This document shows positions 23,263 to 34,980 of a stretch of DNA of 64,000 nucleotides, one piece after another (position 1 is the first letter of the stretch; every line of letters begins with the position of its first letter). A program made the position numbers and the translations under genes. The DNA lies in NCBI GenBank assembly GCA_958510825.1, contig OY294044.1:99238893-99302892 (forward strand), written 5' to 3'. Below the pieces are notes generated by a model. That model did no database searches. It had not been told where the DNA came from and was given only the letters and a program-made list of their open reading frames with translations. This stretch comes from Brachypterus glaber. Lineage: Eukaryota; Arthropoda; Insecta; Coleoptera; Kateretidae.

Positions 23263-24057
23263 AGTATCCTATTTTTTTTTAATATTAATTTTTGAATTTC
23301 ATTTATTCAGTAATAAAGTATGTTTTTTTATTAAAATAGGCCAATAAAACCCTTTCGAAATAAACTTAAACCTTCCTTAGCTCATTTTAAATTTTTTCGT
23401 AGGCTAAATCGTACACTTTTTGTTATTTCGATGGTAACTTGCCTAATGTAGCATTTGCAATTTTGATTTGTAGGTGTATAAACCATATATTTGAAGAAGA
23501 ATCATTTTTAATCAATTTCACACAAAGTTTTTGCACAGAATCTCGAGTCAACCACCTGTTTACATAATAAACAAACAAGTAGTATGGTTGTCATCAAAGT
23601 CAAAGAGTGCTGCTGCCAGTGGTGGTTTTGCTAACTAACTTTTTTACAACAATGAACTCATTTTTTTACTGTAAAAAAATAGATCACTTCTAACTGGTGT
23701 GTTCAGTTATAAAATATGAACACTTTAGTACGGTTGAAGGAAAAGATATGTTTATTTTTAATGTAGTAAATTATGTATGTGTGCAACAAACTTATAAACA
23801 CATAAATCAAAAGCTGCTTTTAATCGATTAACTTTCGACAATAGTTTTTACAATATACCGTGACTTTAGTAGGTAAATATTACACTCATCTTGTCACTCT
23901 TTCAGCGTAAAAAATAGGCCTACTTCGATTTATCCATGATCATTTTTCATATTTTTTAAATTTATCATATGACATTTATCGAGACATAATGATTTCTTTT
24001 TAATACGCGTCAATGTCTTGATTAATGTATAAATAATATCCATATTGATCAATGTCG
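23263..24057. other. Unassigned AT-rich spacer
   Basis: No gene, RNA or repeat is recognised. Confidence 0.4.
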
Positions 24058-24200
24058 AGGGGGTGACCGCGAGAAAATCTTTTGTACAAGCCAAAGGAAC
24101 TCAGAAGGAACTCTGGAGGAACTCTAAGGAACTCTGAGGCACTCGAAGGAACTCCGAGGAACTCTGAAGGAACTCCGAGGAACTCCAAAGGAACTCTTAA
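24058..24200. mobile_element. Partial copy of the GGAACTC minisatellite element
   Basis: It begins GGGGGTGACCGCGAG, then AAATCTTTTGTACAAGCC, then about nine copies of GGAACTCNGA-type units (10-12 bp). The same order is found in the complete element at 61277-61521. The right TIR is missing. Confidence 0.75.
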
Positions 24201-24556
24201 GTCAGAAAAAATTATTTATTAGAATTATTATTAGAACTTTACTTCTAAACCACCAGATTTGCAGAAAATGTGCTGCGACCTTGTAAGGTCTGAAATTTAT
24301 ATTTATTTATTTTGGATCGTAGAAAAAATGTTGTTTGTATTACGAGCGCAAAAATAACTATTTTTTCAGGAAAAATTACTTTGATTACAAAAGAACTTAA
24401 AACTTCACAGGAAAAGGCTACTTGCAACTACGAGATGTGTACTACAGAATGCGAAGCATTCTATATCTTCACAGCATGTTATAAATTTTAAAAGGAAATT
24501 AGTTTTGTAAAATATTAATATATTATTGCAGTGCTAAATACGTACAACTCCCGTCG
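24201..24556. other. Unassigned spacer
   Basis: Nothing recognised; the short minus-strand frame is without features. Confidence 0.35.
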
Positions 24557-25354
24557 CACAGTGGTCAGTTTATGTGATCTGGCTCGGAAAAAAAAATTAT
24601 TAAACAAATTGTAACCCAGAAAAAAGTTAGCCCACTAACTACATACATAATTTGAAAAAAAAAATCGTTGGATCCGCAAAAGAGTAATTTCCCGCGAGCA
24701 GATACAAAACCGTTTTTTTTTTAATGTTTGTAGGTCGAGTGTTCTATGACATGGTGAGTGCAAGTTGTATCAATTTATCTGGGGTTTTCTTTTGCAAATT
24801 GTGAAATAAATAAGTAACATTTTCATTTTTTTTTAAATTTAATGCGATTTCTACATTAGGTTGTAAAATTTTTTTTTAGTTGGTAGCTGTTTTTGTTGAA
24901 TTTGATGGTCTATAAATACTTTCATTCTAGCACATTCCTTATAATAAAGACTGCACTATGTCAAGTATATATAGCTGTTTCGATTTATATTAGAATAATA
25001 TGCAGACACCCGTAGTCTCTAAGGTTTTCTTTTTTTTTAGCATTGGATGCTTGTATCACGCGTCGCGCCATAATTGGAAGAACGAGTGCCGGGTCTAAAA
25101 TTTCAAACGGTTTTAAGTTATATACGAGAGTCAAGTGACTTTGCGAACTATTCAGACCCTATTCAATGTAAAGTGAAGAAGTTGTTAGATAATTTTAAAA
25201 TAAATAAATGTTAATTACTGTCGTTACCCAAAATGCTTCAAATTGTTAATATCTATATACCTATATTACAATCGATTACAATAGAGTTGACATAAATCCT
25301 TTAAAAGAGTCAAAATAATTTTTCCGAGCCAGATTATTAAAACAGGCCACTGTG
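24557..25354. mobile_element. TIR element with CACAGTGG ends
   Basis: CACAGTGGTCAG..GATCTGGCTCGGAAAAA at the left pairs with the right end, whose reverse reads CACAGTGGCC..AATCTGGCTCGGAAAAA. The arms are about 45 bp and the element 798 bp. No reading frame and no clear target duplication. Confidence 0.7.
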
Positions 25355-25699
25355 CATCGTAGCTACGTAGATAGAGTTTTAATTTTAAAAATTCTACGAT
25401 CGATGCCTCAATTTGCCTAATTTAAATGTCTGCATATGCGAAATTATGTATAGTTGGCCTATTTATATAAGTATCTATTTTAAAACGCCCGGAATATCCG
25501 GATACTCCATATATAAATTCATTGTAATTTAAGATATAAATATATTTGGGTCAAACAAAAGGGCATTTTAACTATATTAGTTCCATAATTTTTAGAGTTA
25601 CACGTGCGACGTGGCACGTGGCATAAAATGTATTAATTACACTGTGCGATAAAATCGAAGTTCATCTTTTGGGCACACAGTAAAAAATGGCATGGCGGT
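25355..25699. other. Unassigned spacer
   Basis: Nothing recognised. Confidence 0.35.
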
Positions 25700-25834
25700 A
25701 ATAGTATGTTACATAACTAGTGTGGAAAGTGACATATTTCACGCGAGTGGGAAGGTTTACGAACCAGCTGTCAGGCGAGTGAGGTAACCCCACCAGTGTA
25801 CAAAATACACTTTCTACCGAGTTATGTACACTAT
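25700..25834. repeat. Small foldback
   Basis: ATAGTATGTTACATAACTAG and AAGTG at the left pair imperfectly with CACTTTCTACCGAGTTATGT and ACACTAT at the right. Confidence 0.6.
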
Positions 25835-26983
25835 TTTTCCTACGATCCTGAAAAAATATAAAGTTTCTTAATTTAATATTTTCTAATTTTTATTACTTGT
25901 TCAAAGAATTTTTGAGAAAAGCAAAGCATACGAAGCAAAAAATAGCATACAAAATTTATGTTAAACAGGAAATATGATTTTATTTTACTTTTAGTTTCCT
26001 TGGTTTTTAAATTTAATACAATATTATATTATTATAGTACCTAGTTGTTTAATGGGTTGCCTATAACGCATGCCTCTTTTGTAAATTAAGACAAAATTGA
26101 CAGTTTTCTTATTAAATTAGATTTCTTTAGATATAGTAGTATAGTAAAATTACACTGTTTTACAATTTCATAAGAAAAAGACCGTGTATTTTGATTTTTT
26201 TATAAAATGTAAGGTAACTGAATCAAAAAGTAAGCTTAAAATTTAGACACAAATAAAACATCCTAAATTATATCTTGGTCAAACTAGTAAGGTTATAACT
26301 ACAGTTTCTCTTTTTGACATGTAAAACAGAAATATTTGTATTAAAAAACATGAAAGATATTATAAAAGGCTGTGATGAAAGATGGAAAAGGTGAGCTAAA
26401 TTCGTAGAATCTAAAACGTAAATTAAGGCAAACCTCCATACATGAAATTAGGCAAACCTACATACATAAATATCAAACTAGGGTGATATAAAAATATTAA
26501 ACTAGTGTGATATAAGGCATGTCCTGAAGAACAAAAGAGTGTACTAAATGTCATTTTCATAAGGAAACGTAAGAAAAAAACATTTTACGAGTGGTTACAT
26601 AACCTATTGTTAATTTTAACACTCGTGTAAATGATATTTACAATCGTAATTCACACTCATAGCTTACCATAAAATAATGGTAAAAATGATTTCCTGGATG
26701 TAAATTTTACACCGAAACTTGTTAAAAAGATTTTGATGTATAGTAAGTTTACCACTTTTTTTAACCACTTGCGTCGGAAATTATATTTACTCTTGTGATA
26801 GTGTTAAATGCGTACCAGTTTGAGTGTAAAGAGAATGTAAAATTTAACACTTAATTTTTTATGGGATCTGTAACGTAATTCATTTTAGGATCAATAAAGT
26901 CGAGTGACTCGAAGTGGATGGGGACTTGACTCGAGTCCCCAAAGGGGTTCACTACTTTATGTGGGCCTTATGATGTAAGAATA
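25835..26983. other. Unassigned AT-rich spacer
   Basis: A short hairpin occurs at about 26918-26942 (GGGGACTTGACTCGAGTCCCC). Nothing else is recognised. Confidence 0.4.
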
Positions 26984-27226
26984 CATAGGCGCCCACCTTT
27001 CAAAATTCCATAGGGGGGCAAACATTTTTGAAGTAGAAAAAAATTACATAAAAGTTAATAAACTTTTATTAAATGAAAAAAAGACTAAAAATATATTTAA
27101 AAATTCTGAGGCTTTTATAATATTTAAAAAGTTTGGACAATATTCCAAGGGGGCCTGCTCTCCCCCCCCCCTGTTATAAGACCAAGGGGGAAAATGGATC
27201 TTGGCCCCCCCGAGTCGGCGCATATG
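26984..27226. mobile_element. Short TIR element, CATAGGCGCC ends, TA flanks
   Basis: CATAGGCGCCCAC is mirrored as GTCGGCGCATATG with TA on both sides. The interior has G and C runs. The minus-strand 71-codon frame is incidental. Confidence 0.6.
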
Positions 27227-27714
27227 TAATGTAATTTTAATACGATTTTTTTTGGCCACCCTGTATTATTTACTCTGATCAGATATCAGTTTTGAAAGAG
27301 TATACTAAGGAATGCTAAGCATTATATATCTTCATGGATTGTTATATACTTAGCTGCAAAGTGTATAATCGAAAACTTTTTCTAGACTTATTATACCAAT
27401 TACCTCATTCGATTCGATACGCTAAATTATATAATTAGCCAAACAGTTTGTATATCCAGTTATAGAATTACCTATCCGTTTTATTTGAATTTAATTCGCC
27501 CCCTTAAAGACTCACACACGGGAAGAAACCTACGAAGAAAGGGGGTAAATGCAAAAAATACTCTTGAAGCAAGAACATTATTTTGCTACAGTCGCCCATT
27601 TATGTCATATTCTAGTTTAAAATATAAAAGTGTTGTTTTTCGCCAATATTTATAGGAGGAATACGCTCTCTAATTGCGAAACAAACCTTACCATGCCAGG
27701 TTGTCATATAATAT
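27227..27714. other. Unassigned spacer
   Basis: Nothing recognised. Confidence 0.35.
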
Positions 27715-28020
27715 GACATCAACATGAAACATGAAACATGACACATGACACATGAAACATGACACATGACACATGACACATGACACATGACACATGACAC
27801 ATGACACATGACACATGAGACATGACAGGTTGTCATATAATATGACATCAACATGAAACATGAAACATGAAACATGACACGTGAAACATGACACGTGAAA
27901 CATGAAACATGACACATGACACATGACACATGACACATGACACATGACACATGACACATGACACATGACACATGACACATGAGACATGACACATGACACA
28001 TGACACATGACACATGAGAT
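27715..28020. repeat. 7-bp minisatellite (CATGACA)n
   Basis: There are dozens of CATGACA units with CATGAAA and CACGTGA variants, in two blocks separated by a second copy of CAGGTTGTCATATAATATGA (about 27825). Three overlapping minus-strand frames that read Cys-His-Val-Ser repeats are products of this array, not genes. Confidence 0.95.
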
Positions 28021-28429
28021 ATAAATATGGCATATGACATATATAACATATTTATTTATTTTAATTAGCAGAAATTTTATGGTTCTAGCGCATGCTTCTG
28101 CTACTGCTAGCAGTTTAGTGTTGTAAAATGGTCATTTGTCTATGTAGAAAAGATTTACAACAAATACTATTATTTAATGTATGGTTATTGCATTCCTAAA
28201 TGGTTAATTAATTAAAACAATTTTTAGACGTTCGGTCTGGCAATGTCGTATTTCCAAGTATAATTTTTTGCCGCATTCTTTAGACTGTCATAGATCCGTT
28301 TGTCAAACTATACAAGGCCTGGCACAGATTATAATTCCAGGAGTTACACAATCGCTTCGTACTTTAGCAAAAATACGGAAAGCCATGAATCAAATTAGCC
28401 GCTGTCACTCATATTGTGTGAATTTCAAC
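28021..28429. other. Unassigned spacer
   Basis: The 86-codon plus-strand frame beginning at 28268 shows no recognisable domain and runs into the next palindrome. I do not call it a gene. Confidence 0.35.
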
Positions 28430-29703
28430 CATTCACTCACCGCAGTAATGAGGAGAATCCAGGGCATGCGCACTGATTTCCTTATTTTTGTTTTAACGTA
28501 TGCCAAAAATTATTTTAAGCTTATGTAACATTCTTTTGCAGAATTTTACAAAAATATCTACTTTTTTCTTATGCATATTGTTACACCAGGCGAGCATTTA
28601 TTTTTTAATTAGCTAAAGCTAAATTATTTAGCCTAAATATCCTATTTGATTCCTAAAATATATCTGCATCTGAAAAATGCCTCCAATTAAAAAAAAACAC
28701 CAAATCAGCAAACTACCAAACCATTATTAACGTAAACCAACGCCTTCCATTAATGGGAGGCGTTGGTTTACGTTAACAATGGTTTGGTTTGGTAGTTTTC
28801 TGGTTTGGTGTTTTTTTTTAATGGGAGGCATTTTTCAGATACGATATTTCAGAATTTAGAAGGCGATATATTTTAAGAATCAAATAGGATTATATCTAGG
28901 CTAAATAACACCGGCACACAAAAAAAAAAATTGTCTGTACACCGGGCGCCACCTATCTACGGGCATGTTTTTCGACCCGCTGAATACGAATTTCAAGTCA
29001 GTTTAGGCCGTCCACCCTTCAATTTCGAGTAAATTGCAAAAAAACCCAAAAAATAGCGAAAATTCGATGTTTTGGCAAGAAAAAAAATTTTTTACTCGAA
29101 ATTGAAGGCTGGACGGCCTAAACTGACTTGAAATTCGTATTCAGCGGGTCGAAAAACATGCCCGTAGATAGATGGCGCCCGGTGTACAGACAATTTTTTT
29201 TTTTTTTTGTGCACCGGCACACAAAAAAAAAATTGTCTGTACACCGGGCGCCACCTATCTACGGGCATGTTTTTCGACCCGCTGAATACGAATTTCAAGT
29301 CAGTTTAGGCCGTCCAGCCTTCAATTTCGAGTAAACTGCAAAAAAAAACAAAAAATAGCGAAAATTCGATGTTTTGGCAAGAAAAAAAATTTTTTACTCG
29401 AAATTGAAGGGTGGACGGCCTAAACTGACTTGAAATTCGTATTCAGCGGGTCGAAAAACATGCCCGTAGATAGGTGGCGCCCGGTGTACAGACAATTTTT
29501 TTTTTGTGTGCCGGTGTAATTTAGCTTTAGCTAATTAAAAAATAAATGCTTGCATGGTGTAACAATATGCATAAAAAAAGTAGATATTTTTGTAAAATTC
29601 TGCAAAAGAATGTTTCATAACCTTAAAATAATTTTAGGCATACGTCAAAACAGAATCAGTGCGCATGCGCTGGATTCTCCTCATTACTGCGGTGAGTGAA
29701 TCG
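28430..29703. mobile_element. Large palindrome with nested insertion
   Basis: The outer arms (28430-28757; right arm 28758-28908 plus 29517-29703) pair closely: CTGCGGTGAGTGAAT at the right end mirrors ATTCACTCACCGCAG at the left. The centre is a hairpin at 28715-28790 (GGTTTACGTTAA..). The right arm is split by the element at 28909-29516; removing that and one TAA restores full pairing. Confidence 0.85.
28909..29516. mobile_element. Tandem dimer of hairpins, CACCGGCACAC tips, TAA duplication
   Basis: The insert carries CACCGGCACAC and GTGTGCCGGTG tips with TAA on both sides (28906-28908, 29517-29519), as for PIF/Harbinger insertions. Inside are two adjacent palindromes of about 300 bp each, so four copies of one arm sequence occur in alternating orientation (it contains GGGCGCCACC and CGACCCGCTGAATACG). 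As a result the same 68-residue open frame appears on both strands (29092-29298 minus, 29128-29334 plus). I regard both frames as by-products of the palindrome. Confidence 0.85.
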
Positions 29704-30609
29704 TGAATTTCACTATTTCATTGTTTGGTTCACTGGTAGCTGTCGCCCCTATAGCTATGTAAAAACAGGCCCGGATTCAAGGGGGAAAGGGGGAAAGCTT
29801 CCCCGGTATAAATAAAGTATACCCCCTCCCCGAACGATAAATTAAATATGTTTTTAACTTATATAATTCATTTGATGCTATGGCAAACCAAGTTAAAGTC
29901 CTTATAAAAATAAAATTGTGGGTTGGTTCCTTTTTGTATAACTGTTGTTAAACATTTTAATTTTGCATATTAGTACATATTAACTAATATCTGTCAAATA
30001 AGTCTAAAAAATTAATTAATTTTAACGATACCTAGCCTTCCAAATCACTATAAATATATTAAATTTACAGATAATTTAACTTTTATTTTTCATAAAAAGG
30101 CACATAACTTTTTCCTAGCTAACTCTAGCTAACTTCGGTTATTTATGTGTTATTAATAACTATCTAACGTAAATTACTATATGTATTTGGTCTGAGCGAG
30201 TGCGAGCGGATTGTGCGAAAAATTAATTGGAAGTGTGATTTTTTAAGGTTAAACAAAGAAAATGGCATATGTGCGACATGACAAGTTTGGCCACAAGTTC
30301 CTTCAAAGTTATTAATATTTTTAATTTTTTATAAAGACGAAGCATAATTATATTAGTTGCTTTAAAAATATTCTTTATAAAAGGGCTTTGTCTCTTTTTA
30401 GGGGTCATCAAATTTAGTATAATTTTGAGATCAGAGCGTCATAATAAATTTGCCTATTTCATTGTTGCATCAAAAATTATGGACGTGATTTAAAAATTTA
30501 AGACTATATTTTCTAAATACATTAAATTATTGTTAAACAAAATATAAAATTAAATTTGGAAAATTTTAAACTTTAAAACCTTTATATTTCCTTACTTTTG
30601 GCCGCTAAT
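29704..30609. other. Unassigned AT-rich spacer
   Basis: A GC-richer patch at about 29770-29835 (CCCGGATTCAAGGGGGAAAG) looks like one end of a hAT-like repeat without its partner. No gene. Confidence 0.4.
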
Positions 30610-30960
30610 TATAACTGTGCGGCGCTAGAGCTTTATTGCATTTGGGTGAAATTTTAAATTGTAAAATGGTTGCTGGTAAAATTAAAATAAACCATCATAC
30701 AAACAAAAAAAATAAATAAAAAATAAATCAAAATTTTCGCCCGCGCGAAGTTTGTAAAAATTTTGCAGCGGCGCTAGATCTTTCTTGCATTTTTGTAAAA
30801 TTTCAAAATTGTCACTGTCTTAAAATTAAAATAGACCTTCTGACTTGTAAAAATTCGTAAAAAGAAATTGCCTGCGGCGCTAGAGTTTGTTTGCATTTTT
30901 GTAAAATTTGAAATGGTAACAACGTTTTAAAATTGAAATGGACCATCTTTGTAAAAAAAA
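30610..30960. repeat. Degenerate tandem repeat, GCGGCGCTAGA units
   Basis: GCGGCGCTAGAGCTTTATTGC-like text recurs at about 30618, 30767 and 30873, each followed by TTTGTAAAATTT and AAAATTAAAAT..ACC. Three diverged copies of about 105-150 bp. Confidence 0.7.
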
Positions 30961-31590
30961 AATGTCAGAAATTAACACTTTGGGGTAAAAATAGGAAGTT
31001 GAAGCTTAATACTGACCAGAGCCAGGGGGTAGAAACTAAAATTTCCAACTAAAAATTCGGTTTTTACCAACTTTTTATTTAAGATTGCAATTTTCCCAAC
31101 CTTTTACCAAAGATTGAGATTTTTTCCAACATGTTATATTCCGGCGAAAACCTAATGCCATAAAAAAAGGCTATAACTCTATAAGAGTTACAAAAATGCT
31201 CAAATGGAAGGCTAATATATAAAATCTGGTTGCAAATGCTATAAAAAAAATCTTTTTAATCATTTTAATTAATATATTTATTAAATGTTAATTAAAAAGT
31301 CATGCAATTTTACAGATTGTATATTTTTTAGAGAATGTTTTAGTTCTATCGAAAAACGATAAAATAAAGTCAACCGGCATTTTGAAACTCAATAGCGGCA
31401 AATTTCACATACTCGGCCAATTTAAACTTTTCCAAGTTTTCCACTAGACGGGATTGATCTTCTTTTATTATTGGCTTTACCTTACGTTTCTACAACTTTT
31501 AAAATAAATAAAAACAAATGAAACATATAAATGTCGATATAAAGTTATTGACAATAATTATTTTGATTTACTTTAAATTTAAAAAAAAAA
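30961..31590. other. Unassigned spacer
   Basis: Nothing recognised. Confidence 0.35.
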
Positions 31591-31599
31591 ATATAATAA

Positions 31600-32530
31600 T
31601 AATAATAATAATCCTTTATTCCAGCCCAGAGGGCCATATACAAAAAATACAAAACATACAAAATATCTACAAGAAAATTAATAATTAGCCAATATACAAA
31701 AGTTCAAAAGAGCTACCGTCCCCCCATTAAAACTCTACTCCAGGTATGCCATAGATTGGAACGCCATAGAATGTCACTCCTTAGCAGAGCCACAATAAAG
31801 AGGTTGGAAGATTTATACAGCCGATCGTGGAACCCAAAAGCCCGAAATCTACGAATAGCTAGGAAGTCATTAACACGAGCCGTAGCAAACATTTCACTAG
31901 CACTAGAAAATCTCGGTATGTTATTTAAGAGTCTAAACACATTATTATAGCACACGCGCATATTATTCCACCATCCCAGTGTATAATTACACCAAAGTTC
32001 GGACATGTAGATCCCTGAGCAATATGTTTGAAATAACAGTTTTTTAATGTCAGAGTTACACTTGGAGAAACGACGGGTTAACATATTAGCACGGACGCAG
32101 AGGGCTTTGTACTGTCTCTGAATGTCGAGATTATCGGAGAGATCACAGGTTAGAATATGCCCTAAGTATTTGAATTGCGACACTATACTTATAAGACTAC
32201 CGTTAAGTTTGATCGGGGGCACCACTAAGTCTTTATAATTAGAAGGTCTGAACACCATGGCACAGGTTTTGTTGACATTATATACAAGGTGGTGCTCTAC
32301 AGCGAAATCTTCACATATCCTAATGAGTTTATACAGTCCCTCAAGGGAAGGGCACAGCAGAACCATATCATCCGCATAGCTAAGGCAGTTAATTAGCACT
32401 CCATTGATATAGCACCCAACACCGGAGAGTTTTAGACGAAGGTGAAGACTGTCGATGTAGGCATTAAATACATCAGGTGAAAGAAGGCTACCCTGACGCA
32501 CACCATTTCTGATATAAAACGGGTACCTTT
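31600..32530 (-). pseudogene. LINE reverse transcriptase fragment with (TTA)n tail
   Basis: The minus-strand frame 31713-32501 (262 codons; open a little upstream) starts at the RT motif 'GVRQGSLLSPDVFNAY' and contains the catalytic YADD (residues 42-45), then 'FKYLGHIL' and the C-terminal connection region. It ends at residue 262 with a stop. The 3' side ends in GGAATAAAGGA followed by (TTA)n at about 31590-31615. The N-terminal half of RT and the endonuclease are absent (5' truncation near 32530), so it cannot move by itself. The clade is not resolved by eye; it differs clearly from the LINE at 48.8 kb. Confidence 0.8.
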
Positions 32531-32748
32531 TCTAGACGGGTGGAAAAATGAAGACGTTTATAAATTAAGATATTAAATTGACTACGTTATATTCGATATA
32601 ATGTACATTTGCGAAAGTGTGGTAAAAGGCGAAGATCATATCAATTCGGGTGCGATTCGCGTAACTTCGTCTAAGCGGAATTCCTTACTCGAGAGCAGCA
32701 TAGGTATTAGTCACTGCAAATTATATCGAATATAACGTATAAATACTA

Positions 32749-33627
32749 CACTATAAAAACTGCATGTAAAATAATGTAAAAATACATGAATTTACATAGT
32801 ACGGAATAGTAAATTTACTATTCTGGACTATGCATAATTCATGAATATGTGTAAAAGAATGTAAAATAATGTAAAATAATGTAAAAGAATGTAAAAGAAT
32901 ATAAAAGAATGTAAAAGAATGTAAAATAATGTAAAAGAATGTAAAATAATCTAAAAAAATATATTTACATTGATTTAAATATTTTTACATGATTTTACAA
33001 TGTCGCGCTATGTAATATGTAATATAACCAAGAAGGCGTCGCATCATGAGACGGACCGTTTAATATTGTTATTGTTAGAGAGATAGCAACGCATGCTGCT
33101 AGGTTAAAGTGTTAAAAGTGTAAAAAAGGTAAATATTATTTATGTACGATATTTAAATGCTTTATTTGTGGCCTAAAATTTACGTTCATTATAAATTACG
33201 ATCTTTATCAACCAATAGATCTTTAAAGAAAGATGTAAGCAGTTTATACTCGTATTAAGGGTGCAAATTGTTTGGTTTATTAAACCAAATGAACTTTACG
33301 CTACGATATTTCAAAAAATCTTTGACACAGAGACTTGTAATTTGGAACAAATATTTTCTAAGTAGTAAATATTTTTTTTCAAATTTCAAGTCCAAACCAT
33401 TCGGGACTATGTAATTTTTAGCGTTCCGGTCTATGCACAATATTACCATTCTGGACTATGTAATTTTTAGCGTTCCGGTCTATGCAAAATATTACCATTC
33501 TGGACTATGTAATTTTTACTATGCAAAATATTACCATTATGGACTATGTAATTTTTACCATTCCGATCTATGGCAACATATTACCATTTACGGACTATGT
33601 AATTTAATGTAATTTATTTTTACCGTG
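32749..33627. mobile_element. TA-flanked element with CAC tips and ACATAGTCC repeats, copy 1
   Basis: The tips CACTATAAAAACTGCATG and TTAATGTAATTTATTTTTACCGTG are flanked by TA (32747-32748, 33628-33629). Near both ends the motif TTACATAGTCCGGAATGGTAA is repeated. A 10-bp array of GTAAAAGAAT/GTAAAATAAT units fills about 32850-32955. The middle (33005-33320) is matched inverted by the copy at 36.3-37.1 kb. No coding capacity. Confidence 0.8.
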
Positions 33628-33629
33628 TA

Positions 33630-34047
33630 GATTGGATAGACTTCTTGTTTTCGTTTTTTACGATTTCTTCTCTTTTCCTGTATTTTTGGACCATTCCCTT
33701 TTGTTTTTTTCTTTGTAGATTTATCGGGGGTCCGGTCATTGGGCCGAAATGGAACTATGAAACAGAGTGTGGATATCAACTATTTTGAAAAAATTGAGGT
33801 TACATAGAATTTTTGACATATTTGTCAAAAATATATCAAATTACAATTTAAGAAAAAATATATTTCTATATTTTTTAAAAAACTGGTAATTATAATGGTT
33901 TGTATAGTGAAATTAAATTAATTTAGTACACTGTATTTAAAGTTGTAAAAAAAACGTTTTTTTTTAGTTGTAAATTTAGTTAAGTTTTAGGGAGACAAGC
34001 TCATATCAATAAAAGAAGTTACTTTTGAAAATAAATAGTTTTAAATA
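33630..34047. other. Unassigned spacer
   Basis: The Lys/Arg-rich minus-strand frame at 33588-33779 has no recognisable domain. Nothing else seen. Confidence 0.35.
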
Positions 34048-34978
34048 GAGGAAGGGTAGCAAATGTGGGCTAGGTCTTGTAATATGGGCTAGGTGGGTTT
34101 CTCAGCTATCCGATGCAGTTCTCTGCATCCGACTATCGCAAATCGTAAATGGCGAAGTTAAACTTCCACAGTAACATTCATTAATTAATTTATACATTCG
34201 TTGACGTTTGAGAATTTATTTTTATTTTCCGTCCTTTTCAGCAAGCCACAGAACTTTTTTAGGTAAGTTTATAAATTCCGTTACCTGATAGATAACAACG
34301 TTTTCAAAACCATTTCTGCAACAAATTAAAGCAACATAATCGGGCTTTGATGTGTGCTTATTAGTTTTCTTCTAATTACTGAGTTTTAGACATAACCTCT
34401 TTTGTTGTATACACCGAGTATTTTTGCAATATGGGCCATCCCTGTGTTTCTATTATGTGCTATATAGAACTATGTATTTAATCCTAGAATTTTTCTAGGA
34501 GGCCAAGAAAAGATCAGCAACAGCCAAGAATAGAAGAAAATGGAACGAGGGCGCTAAGGAACGCGCTATAATAGCGATGAGGCAGTACGAGATGGGTACC
34601 TTCAAGCTTTAAAAATGTTTAATATACCACGTTCTATATTAGGAGTTATTTGATTTATTATTTCATTTTAGATATAACTTTTATACTTTTAACTTATTGC
34701 GACCAATAAGATTGATTGCCACTTCAAATCTAATATTTATTACACAATTTTGGGGGCAGCCCATATTTAGGGCCAATTTCAAATCGACAAAAAAGTGCAC
34801 CTTTTCACTATTTACGAAATAATGAATTTATTATTTGTTTTAATTAATATGAATTTATAACAGGTTGTGACTAATTAATATAGCTATCGTTGGGTACGTT
34901 TGGTATTGGAACTAAACTTTTATTTATTTTTTTACAAGAAAAAATAAAATGGGTAGCCCATATTTGCTTCCTTTCCTC
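34048..34978 (+). mobile_element. Pogo-like TIR element with TA duplication
   Basis: GAGGAAGGGTAGCAAATGTG at the left is mirrored at the right, whose reverse reads GAGGAAAGGAAGCAAATATG; both continue GGGCTA. TA flanks both ends (34046-34047, 34979-34980). At 931 bp it is far shorter than an autonomous pogo/Tigger element (2 kb or more), and the catalytic domain is missing. The relic of a DNA-binding domain inside it (34499-34653) assigns it to the pogo group. Confidence 0.8.
34499..34653 (+). pseudogene. Relic exon of pogo-type transposase (HTH_psq domain)
   Basis: After a good 3' splice site (TTTTTCTAG, 34490-34498) the frame reads a basic start, then RRKW and 'AIIAMRQYEMGTFK', the first helices of a pipsqueak/CENP-B N-terminal helix-turn-helix. 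One base is missing at about 34606-34608. Past it, the shifted frame reads 'KALKMFNIPRSILGVI', the recognition-helix part, up to TGA at 34651-34653. A GTAAGT donor at about 34262 may mark the end of an upstream exon. The rest of the transposase (CENP-B HTH, DDE domain) is absent. Family assignment is by motif pattern, not search. Confidence 0.65.
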
Positions 34979-34980
34979 TA

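Noticed and set aside
27612..28049. Three overlapping minus-strand frames of Cys-His-Val-Ser repeats
   Set aside because: They are translations of the 7-bp CATGACA minisatellite, which is open in all three frames because the unit length is not a multiple of three and has no stop codon.
28268..28528. Possible small host gene of 86 codons
   Set aside because: No recognisable domain, no splice or promoter context, and it runs into a palindromic transposon arm.
29092..29334. Identical-looking 68-residue frames on both strands
   Set aside because: They mirror each other because the DNA is palindromic; there is no recognisable domain.
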